From: Bacteroidaceae bacterium
GTDB taxonomy: Bacteria; Bacteroidota; Bacteroidia; Bacteroidales; Bacteroidaceae
Length of the DNA stretch: 64,000 bases
Assembly: GCA_017557635.1 (NCBI GenBank)
Contig: JAFYYH010000021.1
Span: 1-64,000, forward strand
Reading direction: 5' to 3'
Positions 35,324 to 43,915 of the stretch are shown here, one piece after another. Position numbers and translations under genes: made by a program. The notes beneath the pieces were generated by a model, which saw only the letters and a list, made by a program, of their open reading frames with translations, made no database searches and was not told the DNA's origin. Every line of letters starts with the position of its first letter. Position 1 is the first letter of the stretch.

Positions 35324-36337
35324 TCAAAACCCGTTAGGGTTCTGGCGCTGCCAGTTCCAACTGTCACGAACCATCTCGTCAAGTCCGAACTCAGCCTTCC
35401 AGCCCAGCTCACGCTCTGCCTTTGAGGGGTCGCTGTAGCAGGTTGCAATGTCGCCCGGGCGACGCGGTTTTATGCTGTACGGAACCTTTACACCGTTTAC
35501 TCTTTCAAATGCCTTGACTACGTCCAGCACCGAGTAGCCGTGACCGGTACCCAGATTGTAGAGTCCCAGTCCGCACTTACGCTCGATTGCCTTGAGGGCG
35601 CACACATGACCGCGTGCCAGATCCACAACATGGATGTAGTCGCGCACGCCTGTGCCGTCAGGGGTATCATAGTCATTGCCGAAAACGCCCAATTCATCGC
35701 GTTTTCCTACTGCTACCTGGGTTACATATGGCATCAGGTTATTGGGTATGCCGTTGGGGTTCTCACCTATCAGACCGCTCGGATGAGCGCCTATGGGGTT
35801 GAAGTAACGGAGCAGCACTACGTTCCACTCCTTGTCGGCTGCCTGCATATCGGTCAATACCTGCTCCAGCATGCTCTTGGTCCATCCGTAGGGGTTAGTG
35901 CAGACACCTTTGGGGCACTCCTCGGTAATGGGGATTATCTCGGGGTTGCCGTAGACGGTGGCGCTTGATGAGAATATGATGTTCTTGACACCGTGCTCAC
36001 GCATGGCCTGTACCAGAACCAGCGTTCCGCTAATGTTGTTCTCATAATACTCAATGGGCATTGACACTGACTCGCCCACAGCCTTGAGACCTGCAAAATG
36101 TATGCAGGCGTCAAACTTGTACTGCTCCAGCACCTTGTCCAGTCCCTTGCGGTCGCGGATATCGACCTTATGGAAAGGAATCTCAGTGCCGCCCAGAATC
36201 TTGGACACACGCCTCAGGCTCTCGGGGTTGGAGTTACTCAGATTGTCAACAACTACGGCGGTATGACCGGCCTTGTAAAGTTCAATAATTGTGTGTGAGC
36301 CGATAAAACCGGCGCCACCTGTAACCAGTATATTCAT
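35324..36337 (-). CDS. galE: UDP-glucose 4-epimerase
   Basis: About 337 residues. It interconverts UDP-glucose and UDP-galactose. The NAD site is ILVTGGAGFIGSHT, the catalytic YxxxK is Y and K in NPYGWTKSMLEQ, and the serine is in FSSSATVYGNPE. The ATG at 36337 overlaps the upstream hydrolase stop as ATGA; the TTG one codon earlier is not needed. It completes a small sugar-nucleotide operon with the kinase and nucleotidyltransferase. Confidence 0.97.
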   Translation of the reverse strand: MNILVTGGAGFIGSHTIIELYKAGHTAVVVDNLSNSNPESLRRVSKILGGTEIPFHKVDIRDRKGLDKVLEQYKFDACIHFAGLKAVGESVSMPIEYYENNISGTLVLVQAMREHGVKNIIFSSSATVYGNPEIIPITEECPKGVCTNPYGWTKSMLEQVLTDMQAADKEWNVVLLRYFNPIGAHPSGLIGENPNGIPNNLMPYVTQVAVGKRDELGVFGNDYDTPDGTGVRDYIHVVDLARGHVCALKAIERKCGLGLYNLGTGHGYSVLDVVKAFERVNGVKVPYSIKPRRPGDIATCYSDPSKAERELGWKAEFGLDEMVRDSWNWQRQNPNGF

Positions 36338-37227
36338 CAATCGATCTTTTTCTTTTCAACTGTCCAGTCGGGACGTGACTCCAAACCGCAGGGTTTACCC
36401 TTGAGCATGGCTGCTGCCTCCTTGTCGCCCTTGAGCTGCCACTCGAGCCAGGCCAACGCGGCAATTGAGAACTCACCGCCGTGAGGCTGTCCGTATGTGC
36501 CGCCGTGACCTACGGGGTAGTTCACTGCAACTGCGGGAACATGGTCTATGCGCTTGAAATCATCCATTCCGTTCTCATATGCTATGTCGGTAGGACCGCC
36601 CAGCAGATACATTACCGGAGTGTGGATCTTCAAGAGGTCCTCCTTAGCGGGCATCGGCATACCGGGAACTGCACCTGACGGGTCGATGAACGAACCGCTG
36701 TTGCATATCATGATAGCCTTGAGACGCTTGTCGGCTGCATTTACCAGAGTCTGCAGACCGCCGCATGACATACCCGCTGCAGCAATGTTCTTAACGTCCA
36801 GCTTATTGTAATAAGGGCTGTTCTTATCGGAATTCTGAGCTATTGCCCAGTCAAGTCCCTCAATCTGCTGCTCGGCTTTGGACTGTGCGCCGCGGTAACG
36901 CTCACCCTCGGCAGGCCAGTAACCTATGGCAACTACCAGGAATCCGTGTGATGCAATCTCGCTCAGGAAGTTCTGATGCTCCCAGGGTGAGTTGGTGCAG
37001 GCACCGTTACCCCAAACCAGGATAGGCAGAGGGTTCTTCTTGCTGAAAGCACTCAAATCAGCGGGACGGAAAATGGTATGGGCCTCAAGACTGGGCTCCT
37101 CAACCATTATTGCCTTGTAAGGGCCTGTACCGCCATCCTCTACAGTGCGGTTCTTAGTATAAGTCTCCTGAGCATTCAAGCCCATCACAAACGCTGCACC
37201 CAGCAGCAAAGAAAGAATCCTTTTCAT
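36337..37227 (-). CDS. Secreted alpha/beta hydrolase, esterase-like
   Basis: About 296 residues from the ATG at 37227 with a signal peptide (MKRILSLLLGAAFVMGLNAQ). The nucleophile elbow is AAAGMSCGGLQTL; a histidine is in YPVGHGGTYGQPHGG and an acid in GGPTDIAYE. It resembles dienelactone-hydrolase or chlorophyllase-like secreted proteins. Such enzymes in this phylum often remove acetyl or feruloyl groups from polysaccharides, but the substrate is not readable. It leads the operon to galE, the GHMP kinase, nucleotidyltransferase and GSCFA. Confidence 0.8.
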   Translation of the reverse strand: MKRILSLLLGAAFVMGLNAQETYTKNRTVEDGGTGPYKAIMVEEPSLEAHTIFRPADLSAFSKKNPLPILVWGNGACTNSPWEHQNFLSEIASHGFLVVAIGYWPAEGERYRGAQSKAEQQIEGLDWAIAQNSDKNSPYYNKLDVKNIAAAGMSCGGLQTLVNAADKRLKAIMICNSGSFIDPSGAVPGMPMPAKEDLLKIHTPVMYLLGGPTDIAYENGMDDFKRIDHVPAVAVNYPVGHGGTYGQPHGGEFSIAALAWLEWQLKGDKEAAAMLKGKPCGLESRPDWTVEKKKID

Positions 37228-37253
37228 ATTCAAAAATATTTATAGTCGTTTCG

Positions 37254-37282
37254 CAAATATACAACAAAACCCATTTAACAAA
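37254..37282 (-). promoter_or_regulatory. Promoter of the esterase-galE operon
   Basis: Minus strand: -7 TATATTTG (37254-37261), 17-base spacer, -33 TTTG (37279-37282). The spacer is slightly short. Confidence 0.45.
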
Positions 37283-37296
37283 GATTCCCCGTGAGC

Positions 37297-37428
37297 GGAA
37301 CTTTTGGGGGTATCGGTATCAGAAACCATAGACGCCCATGTCTCTGTGAATGGGAGGGGCCCGCTCCGTAGGAGTGGGAGGGATAGGCCGAAGGCCGTAG
37401 TTTCAGATACTGATACCCCAAAAGTTCC
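37297..37428. repeat. Palindromic element, third family
   Basis: 132 bases. The left arm GGAACTTTTGGGGGTATC plus GGTATCAGAAAC pairs with the right arm GTTTCAGATACTGATACC plus CCAAAAGTTCC (about 29 bases, few mismatches). The centre is GC-rich with GGAGGGGCCCGCTCC, GGAGTGGGAGGG and AGGCCGAAGGCC, which fold into smaller hairpins. It lies between the GH51 stop and the esterase promoter. Confidence 0.75.
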
Positions 37429-37440
37429 CTTCAAAACCTG

Positions 37441-40044
37441 TTAAAAGTTCCTAGTTATTGTCAGAACACCTGCTGAGAGAGCGGGAACATCCAGTATCAC
37501 ATCATTGCCGTCAATCTGACCTTGTGCCTTCTGCAGGGCAACGGCGTTCTTGTTCTCCATGCTGTTGGCAACGGTCAGCGAGCCCGGAGCATAGTACTCG
37601 AACTCTGTGGCCGATACGCCCGTCCAGTCACCCTTGATGCGGATCTTTCCGGCCTCCTCGGTGGGGTTGACAACCTTTACGATCACATCGGCACCGTTCT
37701 CAGACATGGTGGTGCTTACGCTGATATTGCCGGTTTCACCGGTGAATGCAAGACGGTACTTTGAGAAGTGGTCATACCAGAGTTCGGTTACCTGGCAGTT
37801 GGGAGCCTTGAAAAGATCCTTATAGTCAAAGTTGATGAACGCGTTGTTCCAGTCAGGAGCATCGGTACGGCGTATGAACAGTGCGGCTGCACCCATGGCA
37901 ACCACGTCGCGGGCCTCACACATATTCAGGAATCCGCCGGCAAACAGACCTGTGCGCCAATCGATGCTGTTCAGGTTCCACTCTGAGATAAAGAGCTTGA
38001 TGTTGGGGTTGGGACCCTCGGCAATCATCTTGGCATAACGGTCGTACTGCTGGCCCAGACGTGCGGGACCGGTAGCGTAACCGCCCTGCTGCTCGTAATG
38101 GTGCAGGCTCAGATAGTCAAAGTAATTACCGCTGCGCTTGATGAACTGCTCGTCCTCACCGAATCCGCCGCAGGCAATGATCTTGATTGACGGGTCGATC
38201 TTGCGCATGGCGGTGCTGAAGTCACGAACGCACTTCTCATAGCGCTCAATACCCATCTCCCACATCTCGTTGTCAATCTCCCAGTACTTGACGTTATAGG
38301 GCTCGGGATGTCCGTTGGCGGCACGCTTTGCACCCCACTCATCGGTGGCGGGAGCATTGCAGTAACGCAGCCAGTTCACGGCATCCTCAAGAATCCGGTC
38401 GTATTCATCGGCCGGACGCTCAAACTTGACGCTTACCACGATCACGGGCTCGGAGTTGACCTCGCGGCAGAACTTTATGAACTCATCGGTACCAAAGCAG
38501 TTCTGGTCATAGTCCATCCACATCCAGTGTGCCCAGCGCTCACGGTTCTCTTGCGGGCCGATACCCCACTGCCAGTCATACTGAGCAACGTATCCGCCGC
38601 CCGGCCAGCGCAGACATGTAGGATGCAGTTCCTTAACGGCCTGAAGGATGTCGGGACGGAAACCGCCAAGGTCCTTACCGGTCTGAGTTGAAAGGGTAAC
38701 CATATCAACCTGTACGGTGCCTCCCTTTACAACGATCGCAAAATCACCGTCGCCGCTTATCTGCTCAACCTTGCCGCCGACTATCTTCATCCTAAGGTTC
38801 ATATTCTCCTGTGTTCCTTCGCCAAGAGCCTGAGGCTCAAGGGTGAACTCATATTTCTTCCACTCCTTGCTGTTTATCTTGCCAAGTGACTGACGAGCCA
38901 CGAAATCACCTTTCTCATTACGCAGTCCTACTATCAGTTCACCCTTGCCCTTGGCATAGATTGAACCTACATACTTCTCACGGACAATTATATTCTGCGG
39001 GCCCTGTGCCATGCCGGCCTCAGCCTTCTTGCCGGCCGTAATCTCCTGTGAGTAACGCATGTTCACGGCATCGTCTTTAATAAGACGGTACTTACCCTCG
39101 CCGAATGCGGTCCACTCGGGAGCGACCTCGGGAATCTGAACATCCTTGGGAGTACCGGTGAATACGGTGTTTTCACCGCTCTTTACAACGATGTTGCGGT
39201 ATGTAGCCTCGGTGTAGTTGACCCAGAAAACCAGGTCGTTCTTACCGGTCTGCTCCAGGCCGCTGTACTTTACAACCTCCTTGTCATCAAAGTACATGGT
39301 AACATCGGCACCCTTACGGCTTATGCGAAGTTTGTGCCAGTCCTGTTTCTCGTTCACCTGATCCTTTGTGGCAGGGGCCGATGCCAGAGCGGACAGTGTA
39401 TTCATGCGTCTGCCCGGACGTCCGCCGAATCCCTGTGATTCACGAACCTCCATGGCGCAGATTGAGAAATCTGCAGTGGAGCTCTGCGGCTGCAAGGCGG
39501 CGCGTGCGTTTGCCTCATTGGCAGCGGCAATCTGTGACTCGGTCTGTGCGGGTGTGAATGTGCGTCCCTCATAATAGGGATCGTGGATGCGTGCAAAATA
39601 TGCGCTTCCATCGGCCTTTTGTCCGAATGCGAACCTTATATCCATCAGTCCGCCGCTCCATGAACGGCGTGCCAGCTTGTATGAACGCCAGTTAAGGTCC
39701 ATTGTTATCTCGTAGTCATCGGACTCGATGGTGGCTATATTCAGAGGTTGCTCGTAACGTGTGGGTGAATGCAGGATCATGTCATCATCCATGAACCATC
39801 CGTCAAAGTAACCGTCACGAGGCGGAATTCCGGGATACTGCTCGGGTTCGAATGAACGGCCGTATATCAGCTCCTGCCAGACACCGTTGTTGGCGCTGAA
39901 GTAGATGTGCTCGAACAGCTGTCCGTACAGCATCTCGTCAATGATACCTGAGGGCTGCTTGCTCTCAACTGTGATTTCATACTCGTTTTGCGCCCCAGCC
40001 TGTAAGGTCAGCAGCGACAGGGCAATGGTCAGTAATTTTTTCAT
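37441..40044 (-). CDS. GH51 alpha-L-arabinofuranosidase
   Basis: 867 residues with a signal peptide (MKKLLTIALSLLTLQAGAQ). The catalytic acid/base is the second glutamate of WEIDNEMW and the nucleophile is the glutamate of ISEWN; GGYVAQYDWQWGIGPQENR and LRWPGGG are family blocks. A laminin-G/CBM-like insert spans roughly residues 100 to 310, longer than most GH51 enzymes. It removes arabinofuranosyl side chains from arabinoxylan or arabinan. It follows the U32 gene by 12 bases, in the same direction. Confidence 0.93.
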   Translation of the reverse strand: MKKLLTIALSLLTLQAGAQNEYEITVESKQPSGIIDEMLYGQLFEHIYFSANNGVWQELIYGRSFEPEQYPGIPPRDGYFDGWFMDDDMILHSPTRYEQPLNIATIESDDYEITMDLNWRSYKLARRSWSGGLMDIRFAFGQKADGSAYFARIHDPYYEGRTFTPAQTESQIAAANEANARAALQPQSSTADFSICAMEVRESQGFGGRPGRRMNTLSALASAPATKDQVNEKQDWHKLRISRKGADVTMYFDDKEVVKYSGLEQTGKNDLVFWVNYTEATYRNIVVKSGENTVFTGTPKDVQIPEVAPEWTAFGEGKYRLIKDDAVNMRYSQEITAGKKAEAGMAQGPQNIIVREKYVGSIYAKGKGELIVGLRNEKGDFVARQSLGKINSKEWKKYEFTLEPQALGEGTQENMNLRMKIVGGKVEQISGDGDFAIVVKGGTVQVDMVTLSTQTGKDLGGFRPDILQAVKELHPTCLRWPGGGYVAQYDWQWGIGPQENRERWAHWMWMDYDQNCFGTDEFIKFCREVNSEPVIVVSVKFERPADEYDRILEDAVNWLRYCNAPATDEWGAKRAANGHPEPYNVKYWEIDNEMWEMGIERYEKCVRDFSTAMRKIDPSIKIIACGGFGEDEQFIKRSGNYFDYLSLHHYEQQGGYATGPARLGQQYDRYAKMIAEGPNPNIKLFISEWNLNSIDWRTGLFAGGFLNMCEARDVVAMGAAALFIRRTDAPDWNNAFINFDYKDLFKAPNCQVTELWYDHFSKYRLAFTGETGNISVSTTMSENGADVIVKVVNPTEEAGKIRIKGDWTGVSATEFEYYAPGSLTVANSMENKNAVALQKAQGQIDGNDVILDVPALSAGVLTITRNF

Positions 40045-40056
40045 ATCTGTAATTGA

Positions 40057-41328
40057 TTATCGTGATACAACTTTAAAGAGCTTGTCACCGCGGCGCACAC
40101 GCTCCGGAGTCTTGAATGATACTCGTACTCCCTGCGGCACGGTCTCAACGGTCTTGAGGTCAACTCGCGGATCATCCAGGTTGAATGTGATGCATCCGGT
40201 AGTGGCACCGGTTACCATCAGTTTGTCGCCTGCGCTGATGGGTGCGGCCTCAATGCTGAACTCGGCAACCTCAATCTTTGAGAACCAGTCGGTGCACTTG
40301 CCTACATAGACCTTGGTCTCGGTGGCCTGAGATCCGTACACATCATTCCACTCGCCTAGACGCTGGCCCAGATAGTAGCCGTCCCAGAATCCTCGGTTGA
40401 ATACCGTAGCCAGGCGCTTGTCCCAATTATCCTTCTTTTCATCGGTGAAATCGCCGTCCAGAACAGCCTGGATTGCCTCACCGTAGCACTCGGCAACAGT
40501 GCGTACGTATTCAGGTCCGCGGGCACGGCCCTCGATCTTGAACACCTGTACGCCGGCCTCGATCATACGGTCCATGAAGCGTATGGTCTTGAGGTCCTTG
40601 GGCGACATTATGTACTGGTTTTCAATAGCCAGTTCTATATCGGTCTCTCGGTCCTTTACAATATATCCGCGGCGGCACAGCTGCATGCATGCACCGCGGT
40701 TGGCGCTTGCGTTCATCTCGTTAAGGCTCAGGTAGCACTTGCCGCTTATGGCCATGCAGAGAGCTCCGTGGCAGAACATCTCAATGCGGATACGCTCGCC
40801 CTTGGGTCCGCGTATATCCTGCTCTATTATCTGCTTATGGATTTCAGTCACCTGATCCAGATTCAGCTCACGCGCCAGCACCACCACATCAGCAAACTGG
40901 GCATAGAACTTGAGCGCCTCGATGTTGCTTATGTTGAGCTGGGTTGAAAGATGCACCTCCATGCCCACCTTGTTGCAGTAGGTCATCACCGCAATATCGC
41001 ATGCTATTATGGCCGATATCCCCGCCTCCAATGCGGCATCCACAATCTCATGCACCAGAGGAATGTCCTCACCGTACATCACGGTGTTCAGGGTCAGGTA
41101 ACTCTTGACTCCGTGCGCGTCACACTGGCTGGCAATCTCACGCAGATCATCCAGCGTAAAATGGCTGGCACTGCGCGAACGCATGTTCAGTTTCTCCACA
41201 CCGAAGTAGATTGATCCCGCTCCGGCCTGGAATGCAGCGGCCAAAGACTCCCACGAGCCTACCGGCGCCATAATTTCGAAATCATGCCATTGGGGACGGT
41301 TCTCTTTGGCACTACTTTTAGAATCCAT
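40057..41328 (-). CDS. Peptidase U32 family protein with repeat-derived N-terminus
   Basis: 423 residues if started at 41328. The U32 core starts at MAPVGSWESLAAAFQAGAGSIYFGVEKLNMRSRSA, with RIRIEMFCHGALCMAISGKCYLS as the family iron-sulphur-like cysteine block. Some family members are collagenases and others modify tRNA or make ubiquinone. The first 19 residues (MDSKSSAKENRPQWHDFEI) come from element E7: AKENRPQ is the same translation as the arm in the M56 gene. The core ATG at 41271 is an alternative start, but conserved relatives begin a few residues earlier, so the element may supply the start codon. Confidence 0.85.
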   Translation of the reverse strand: MDSKSSAKENRPQWHDFEIMAPVGSWESLAAAFQAGAGSIYFGVEKLNMRSRSASHFTLDDLREIASQCDAHGVKSYLTLNTVMYGEDIPLVHEIVDAALEAGISAIIACDIAVMTYCNKVGMEVHLSTQLNISNIEALKFYAQFADVVVLARELNLDQVTEIHKQIIEQDIRGPKGERIRIEMFCHGALCMAISGKCYLSLNEMNASANRGACMQLCRRGYIVKDRETDIELAIENQYIMSPKDLKTIRFMDRMIEAGVQVFKIEGRARGPEYVRTVAECYGEAIQAVLDGDFTDEKKDNWDKRLATVFNRGFWDGYYLGQRLGEWNDVYGSQATETKVYVGKCTDWFSKIEVAEFSIEAAPISAGDKLMVTGATTGCITFNLDDPRVDLKTVETVPQGVRVSFKTPERVRRGDKLFKVVSR

Positions 41329-41399
41329 ATTGCGCTATTTATACTTTTTCAAAATCGCTTTCCTCAGATTGATGCCAAAGAGAACCGTCCCCACTGGCA
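41285..41399. repeat. Palindromic element E7 fused to two genes
   Basis: 115 bases. Left arm TGCCATTGGGGACGGTTC then TCTTTGGCAC; right arm on the minus strand TGCCAGTGGGGACGGTTC then TCTTTGGCAT. The left arm lies inside the U32 N-terminus and the right arm inside the dusB C-terminus. Unlike E2 and E5 its tips are TGCCA, not TGACA, and the centre has no clear hairpin. Confidence 0.85.
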
Positions 41400-42376
41400 C
41401 CCCAGCGTCCGGAGATTCGGTCCATAATAGCAAACAGATCTGCTACAGTCTCGGCACGCAGCATCTCAATACGTGTATGCCTGAAATCCTCCAATCCTTT
41501 GAAGAGGGGGCTTGCAGCGAGGTGACGGCGGATGTGCACTATGCCTCGGCGCTCGTCCAGACGGGCTATGCTGTCCAGGGTCTCCTGCTTGAGCACATCC
41601 ATCTTCCACTGGAATCCGGGATCCTGCCATTTCTCACCGGTCTCAAGGTAGTGCTTGACCTCCTCAAAGATCCAAGGCCTGCCAAAACTGCCTCGGCCAA
41701 TCATTATCGCATCCACCCCGTATCGGTCAAAACACTCTTTGGCGCGCTCCGGAGTAGTGATATCGCCATTGCCGATGATAGGGATTTTCATGCGGGGATT
41801 CTCCTTGACCTTGCCTATGAGCGTCCAGTCGGCCTGACCGGTGTACATCTGAGCGCGGGTACGGCCGTGAATGGTCAGCGCCTGAATGCCGCAGTCCTGT
41901 AACTGCTCGGCCAGCTCCACGATGATCTTGCTTTCATCGTTCCAGCCCAGGCGGGTCTTGACGGTTACGGGAATCTTTACCGCATCCACCACCGCACGGG
42001 TAATCTCAAGCATCTTGGGAATATTCTGCAGCATGCCTGCACCACCGCCCTTGCCTGCCACCTTCTTGACCGGGCAGCCAAAGTTCAGGTCCAGCACATC
42101 GGGCCCGGCAGCCTCGACCATCTTGGCGGCACCCACCATAGCCTCGGTGTCCTTGCCGTAAATCTGAATGGCCACGGGACGCTCCTCATCACTGATGGTC
42201 AGTTTCTGCATGGTACGGTTCACCTCGCGTATCAGAGCATCGCTTGACACGAACTCGGTATAGACCATATCGGCCCCGAACCGCTTGCAAAGCAGACGGA
42301 ACGCCGGATCAGTCACATCCTCCATCGGAGCCAGAAAAACCGGCCTCTCCCCAAAATCAATATTCCCTATCTTCAT
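41339..42376 (-). CDS. dusB: tRNA-dihydrouridine synthase
   Basis: 345 residues. It reduces uridine to dihydrouridine in tRNA D-loops with FMN and NADPH. The FMN-binding and catalytic blocks are FLAPMEDVTDPAFRLLCK, LDLNFGCPVKKVAGKGGGAGML (with the catalytic cysteine), ALTIHGRTRAQMYTGQADW and PIIGNGDITTPERAKE. The last residues (GASGDGSLWHQSEESDFEKV) are not part of the family and are encoded by the arm and centre of element E7. It precedes the U32 gene in the same direction. Confidence 0.93.
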   Translation of the reverse strand: MKIGNIDFGERPVFLAPMEDVTDPAFRLLCKRFGADMVYTEFVSSDALIREVNRTMQKLTISDEERPVAIQIYGKDTEAMVGAAKMVEAAGPDVLDLNFGCPVKKVAGKGGGAGMLQNIPKMLEITRAVVDAVKIPVTVKTRLGWNDESKIIVELAEQLQDCGIQALTIHGRTRAQMYTGQADWTLIGKVKENPRMKIPIIGNGDITTPERAKECFDRYGVDAIMIGRGSFGRPWIFEEVKHYLETGEKWQDPGFQWKMDVLKQETLDSIARLDERRGIVHIRRHLAASPLFKGLEDFRHTRIEMLRAETVADLFAIMDRISGRWGASGDGSLWHQSEESDFEKV

Positions 42377-42429
42377 TTAAGGTGCTAAATTACTGAATTA
42401 TCCCAAACCCTCCACTCCTTCCCATCACA

Positions 42430-42447
42430 AAATACGCCCGCACCTGC
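42430..42447 (-). repeat. Partial REP copy next to the third RAYT-linked REP
   Basis: AATACGCCCGCACCTGCG matches the inner part of the REP at 42500-42593 in the same orientation but is not followed by the rest. The sequence between them (42448-42499) is C-rich and of unknown role. Confidence 0.5.
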
Positions 42448-42499
42448 GCACCCGCGCGCCCACTATGACCCCAAAACCACCCCCAAACCCATCGCACCA

Positions 42500-42593
42500 G
42501 CCCAAGCGTCCCACAATACGCCCGCACCTGCGTGGAGAGCGGACACTCCGACCGGATACTCGCGTGCAAGCGTATTATTCAGCCCAAGTGTCC
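42500..42593 (-). repeat. REP sequence, RAYT-linked family, minus orientation
   Basis: On the minus strand it begins GGACACTTGGGCTGA and runs through AATACGCTTGCACGCG, GGTCGGAGTGTCCG and GTGCGGGCGTATT to GGGACGCTTGGGC. It matches the two copies flanking the RAYT gene (46361 and 47479) with few changes. It lies between dusB and the porin gene, about 3.8 kb from the RAYT. Confidence 0.8.
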
Positions 42594-42630
42594 ACAAAAA
42601 AACACCAGCCCTGCTAGCAGAACTGGTGCT
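42594..42630 (-). terminator. Terminator of the porin-like gene
   Basis: On the minus strand CACCAGTTCTGC pairs with GCAGGGCTGGTG (12 pairs including two G-T) and is followed by TTTTTTTG. It lies 23 bases after the stop. Confidence 0.8.
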
Positions 42631-42652
42631 TTATGCGTGCTGACAGTGCTTA

Positions 42653-43897
42653 TCAGAAGGCGTACATAGCGGACAGCAGCAGACGGTTGTTGCTGACGTT
42701 GTGCGTATCGGTTACAGTACCGTTGGCATTGATAAGGGGTAAACCAGTGAGGTCATCGCGGTTTGCGTATGCAACAGTGGTGAGTTCATATTCGATTCCA
42801 AGATTCAGATTTCCCACTGTGTACTGGAGGTTGGGAGCAACTCTCCACATGTTACCGATTGTTCCGTTTTCAACGGCAGATACGGTACCCGGGATGAGGT
42901 CCTTGCCGGCACCCCAGTTGCTCATGTAACCGCACATGATACCGCCCTTGAGAGCACCGCCGTACTGAACCTGGAACCATGATGAAGAGGCTGCCAGAGG
43001 AGCATACTCAATGCGTCCCGGATCCAGATGGTCAACCTGTCCGAATCCTGAGCAGATACCCAGGTGTGACATATCGTGACCTATCAGGGTCTTGGCCTTT
43101 ACTGCCAGTTTATCCTTGTTGTACTGTGCCTGAATCATTCCGCACAGACCGTTCTCGTAGTACTTCTTGTTGTTATCGGCCAGGTCAATCATCGGTGAAA
43201 TACGCTTGTACTCCAGACCACCGCCGACCTTGAAATCACCGAATGTGAAGTCAACGCCTGCGTAGAGCATGGGCACGATGGATCTGCGTGCATAATTGTA
43301 AGTCTTTCCGGCAGGGCCTATTGACGGGTTTCCGGCCTGGAATATTGCAGCGCCTGTCAACTTAATCTTTTTGTCATCACCCATGAAATACTCATAACGC
43401 AACTGCGGGCTACGGTTGAGGGCGTTGAAAGGTGAGCCGATGGCAATGCCCACGGTGCTGGGGAAGAGGTCGTTCATGGGATGCCAGGTCTGACCCAGGG
43501 TGAGTGTGCTGTTTTCCCAATCAAGAGCCATGAAGGCGTGACGGTAAAGAATGCTGCCCGGAGCGGAGTGGCCTGAGAACTCAAGTTCTGCCTTTGCGCG
43601 GCTGGCTGCACCGAAGATTTCGGGGCCTTTCAGTACAAAGCCCAGACGGGCCATTGTGCCGAACCATGAGCCCTGAGGAACGGCTCTCTGATCGTGCTGA
43701 TCAACAGGATCCTGAGCACGGTCTGTGGGATACAGGTAGAGGAAGCCTTCAGCACCGGCTACACTCTCATGTGTGTTTATCCATGACTGTGCGGCAACAA
43801 AGCCGTACCAATCGATTGAAACTTGTTTCTGAGCGTTTGCACTCAGAGGAAGCAGGCAGACTACAAGGACCTGCAGGATTAAAGATTTGAATTTCAT
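42653..43897 (-). CDS. Outer-membrane porin-like protein
   Basis: 414 residues with a signal peptide (QVLVVCLLPLSANAQ, cut near residue 22). The protein is rich in alternating strands (GDFKVGGGLEYKRISP, YNKDKLAVKAKTLIG, LNLGIEYELTTVAYA) and ends in LLLSAMYAF, a terminal aromatic residue typical of outer-membrane beta-barrels. It resembles DcaP-like trimeric porins that pass small hydrophilic or dicarboxylate solutes, but this is tentative. It lies 18 bases after the GH95 gene, so the two are probably co-transcribed. Confidence 0.7.
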   Translation of the reverse strand: MKFKSLILQVLVVCLLPLSANAQKQVSIDWYGFVAAQSWINTHESVAGAEGFLYLYPTDRAQDPVDQHDQRAVPQGSWFGTMARLGFVLKGPEIFGAASRAKAELEFSGHSAPGSILYRHAFMALDWENSTLTLGQTWHPMNDLFPSTVGIAIGSPFNALNRSPQLRYEYFMGDDKKIKLTGAAIFQAGNPSIGPAGKTYNYARRSIVPMLYAGVDFTFGDFKVGGGLEYKRISPMIDLADNNKKYYENGLCGMIQAQYNKDKLAVKAKTLIGHDMSHLGICSGFGQVDHLDPGRIEYAPLAASSSWFQVQYGGALKGGIMCGYMSNWGAGKDLIPGTVSAVENGTIGNMWRVAPNLQYTVGNLNLGIEYELTTVAYANRDDLTGLPLINANGTVTDTHNVSNNRLLLSAMYAF

Positions 43898-43915
43898 TGT
43901 TTATTGTTTAGGTAT

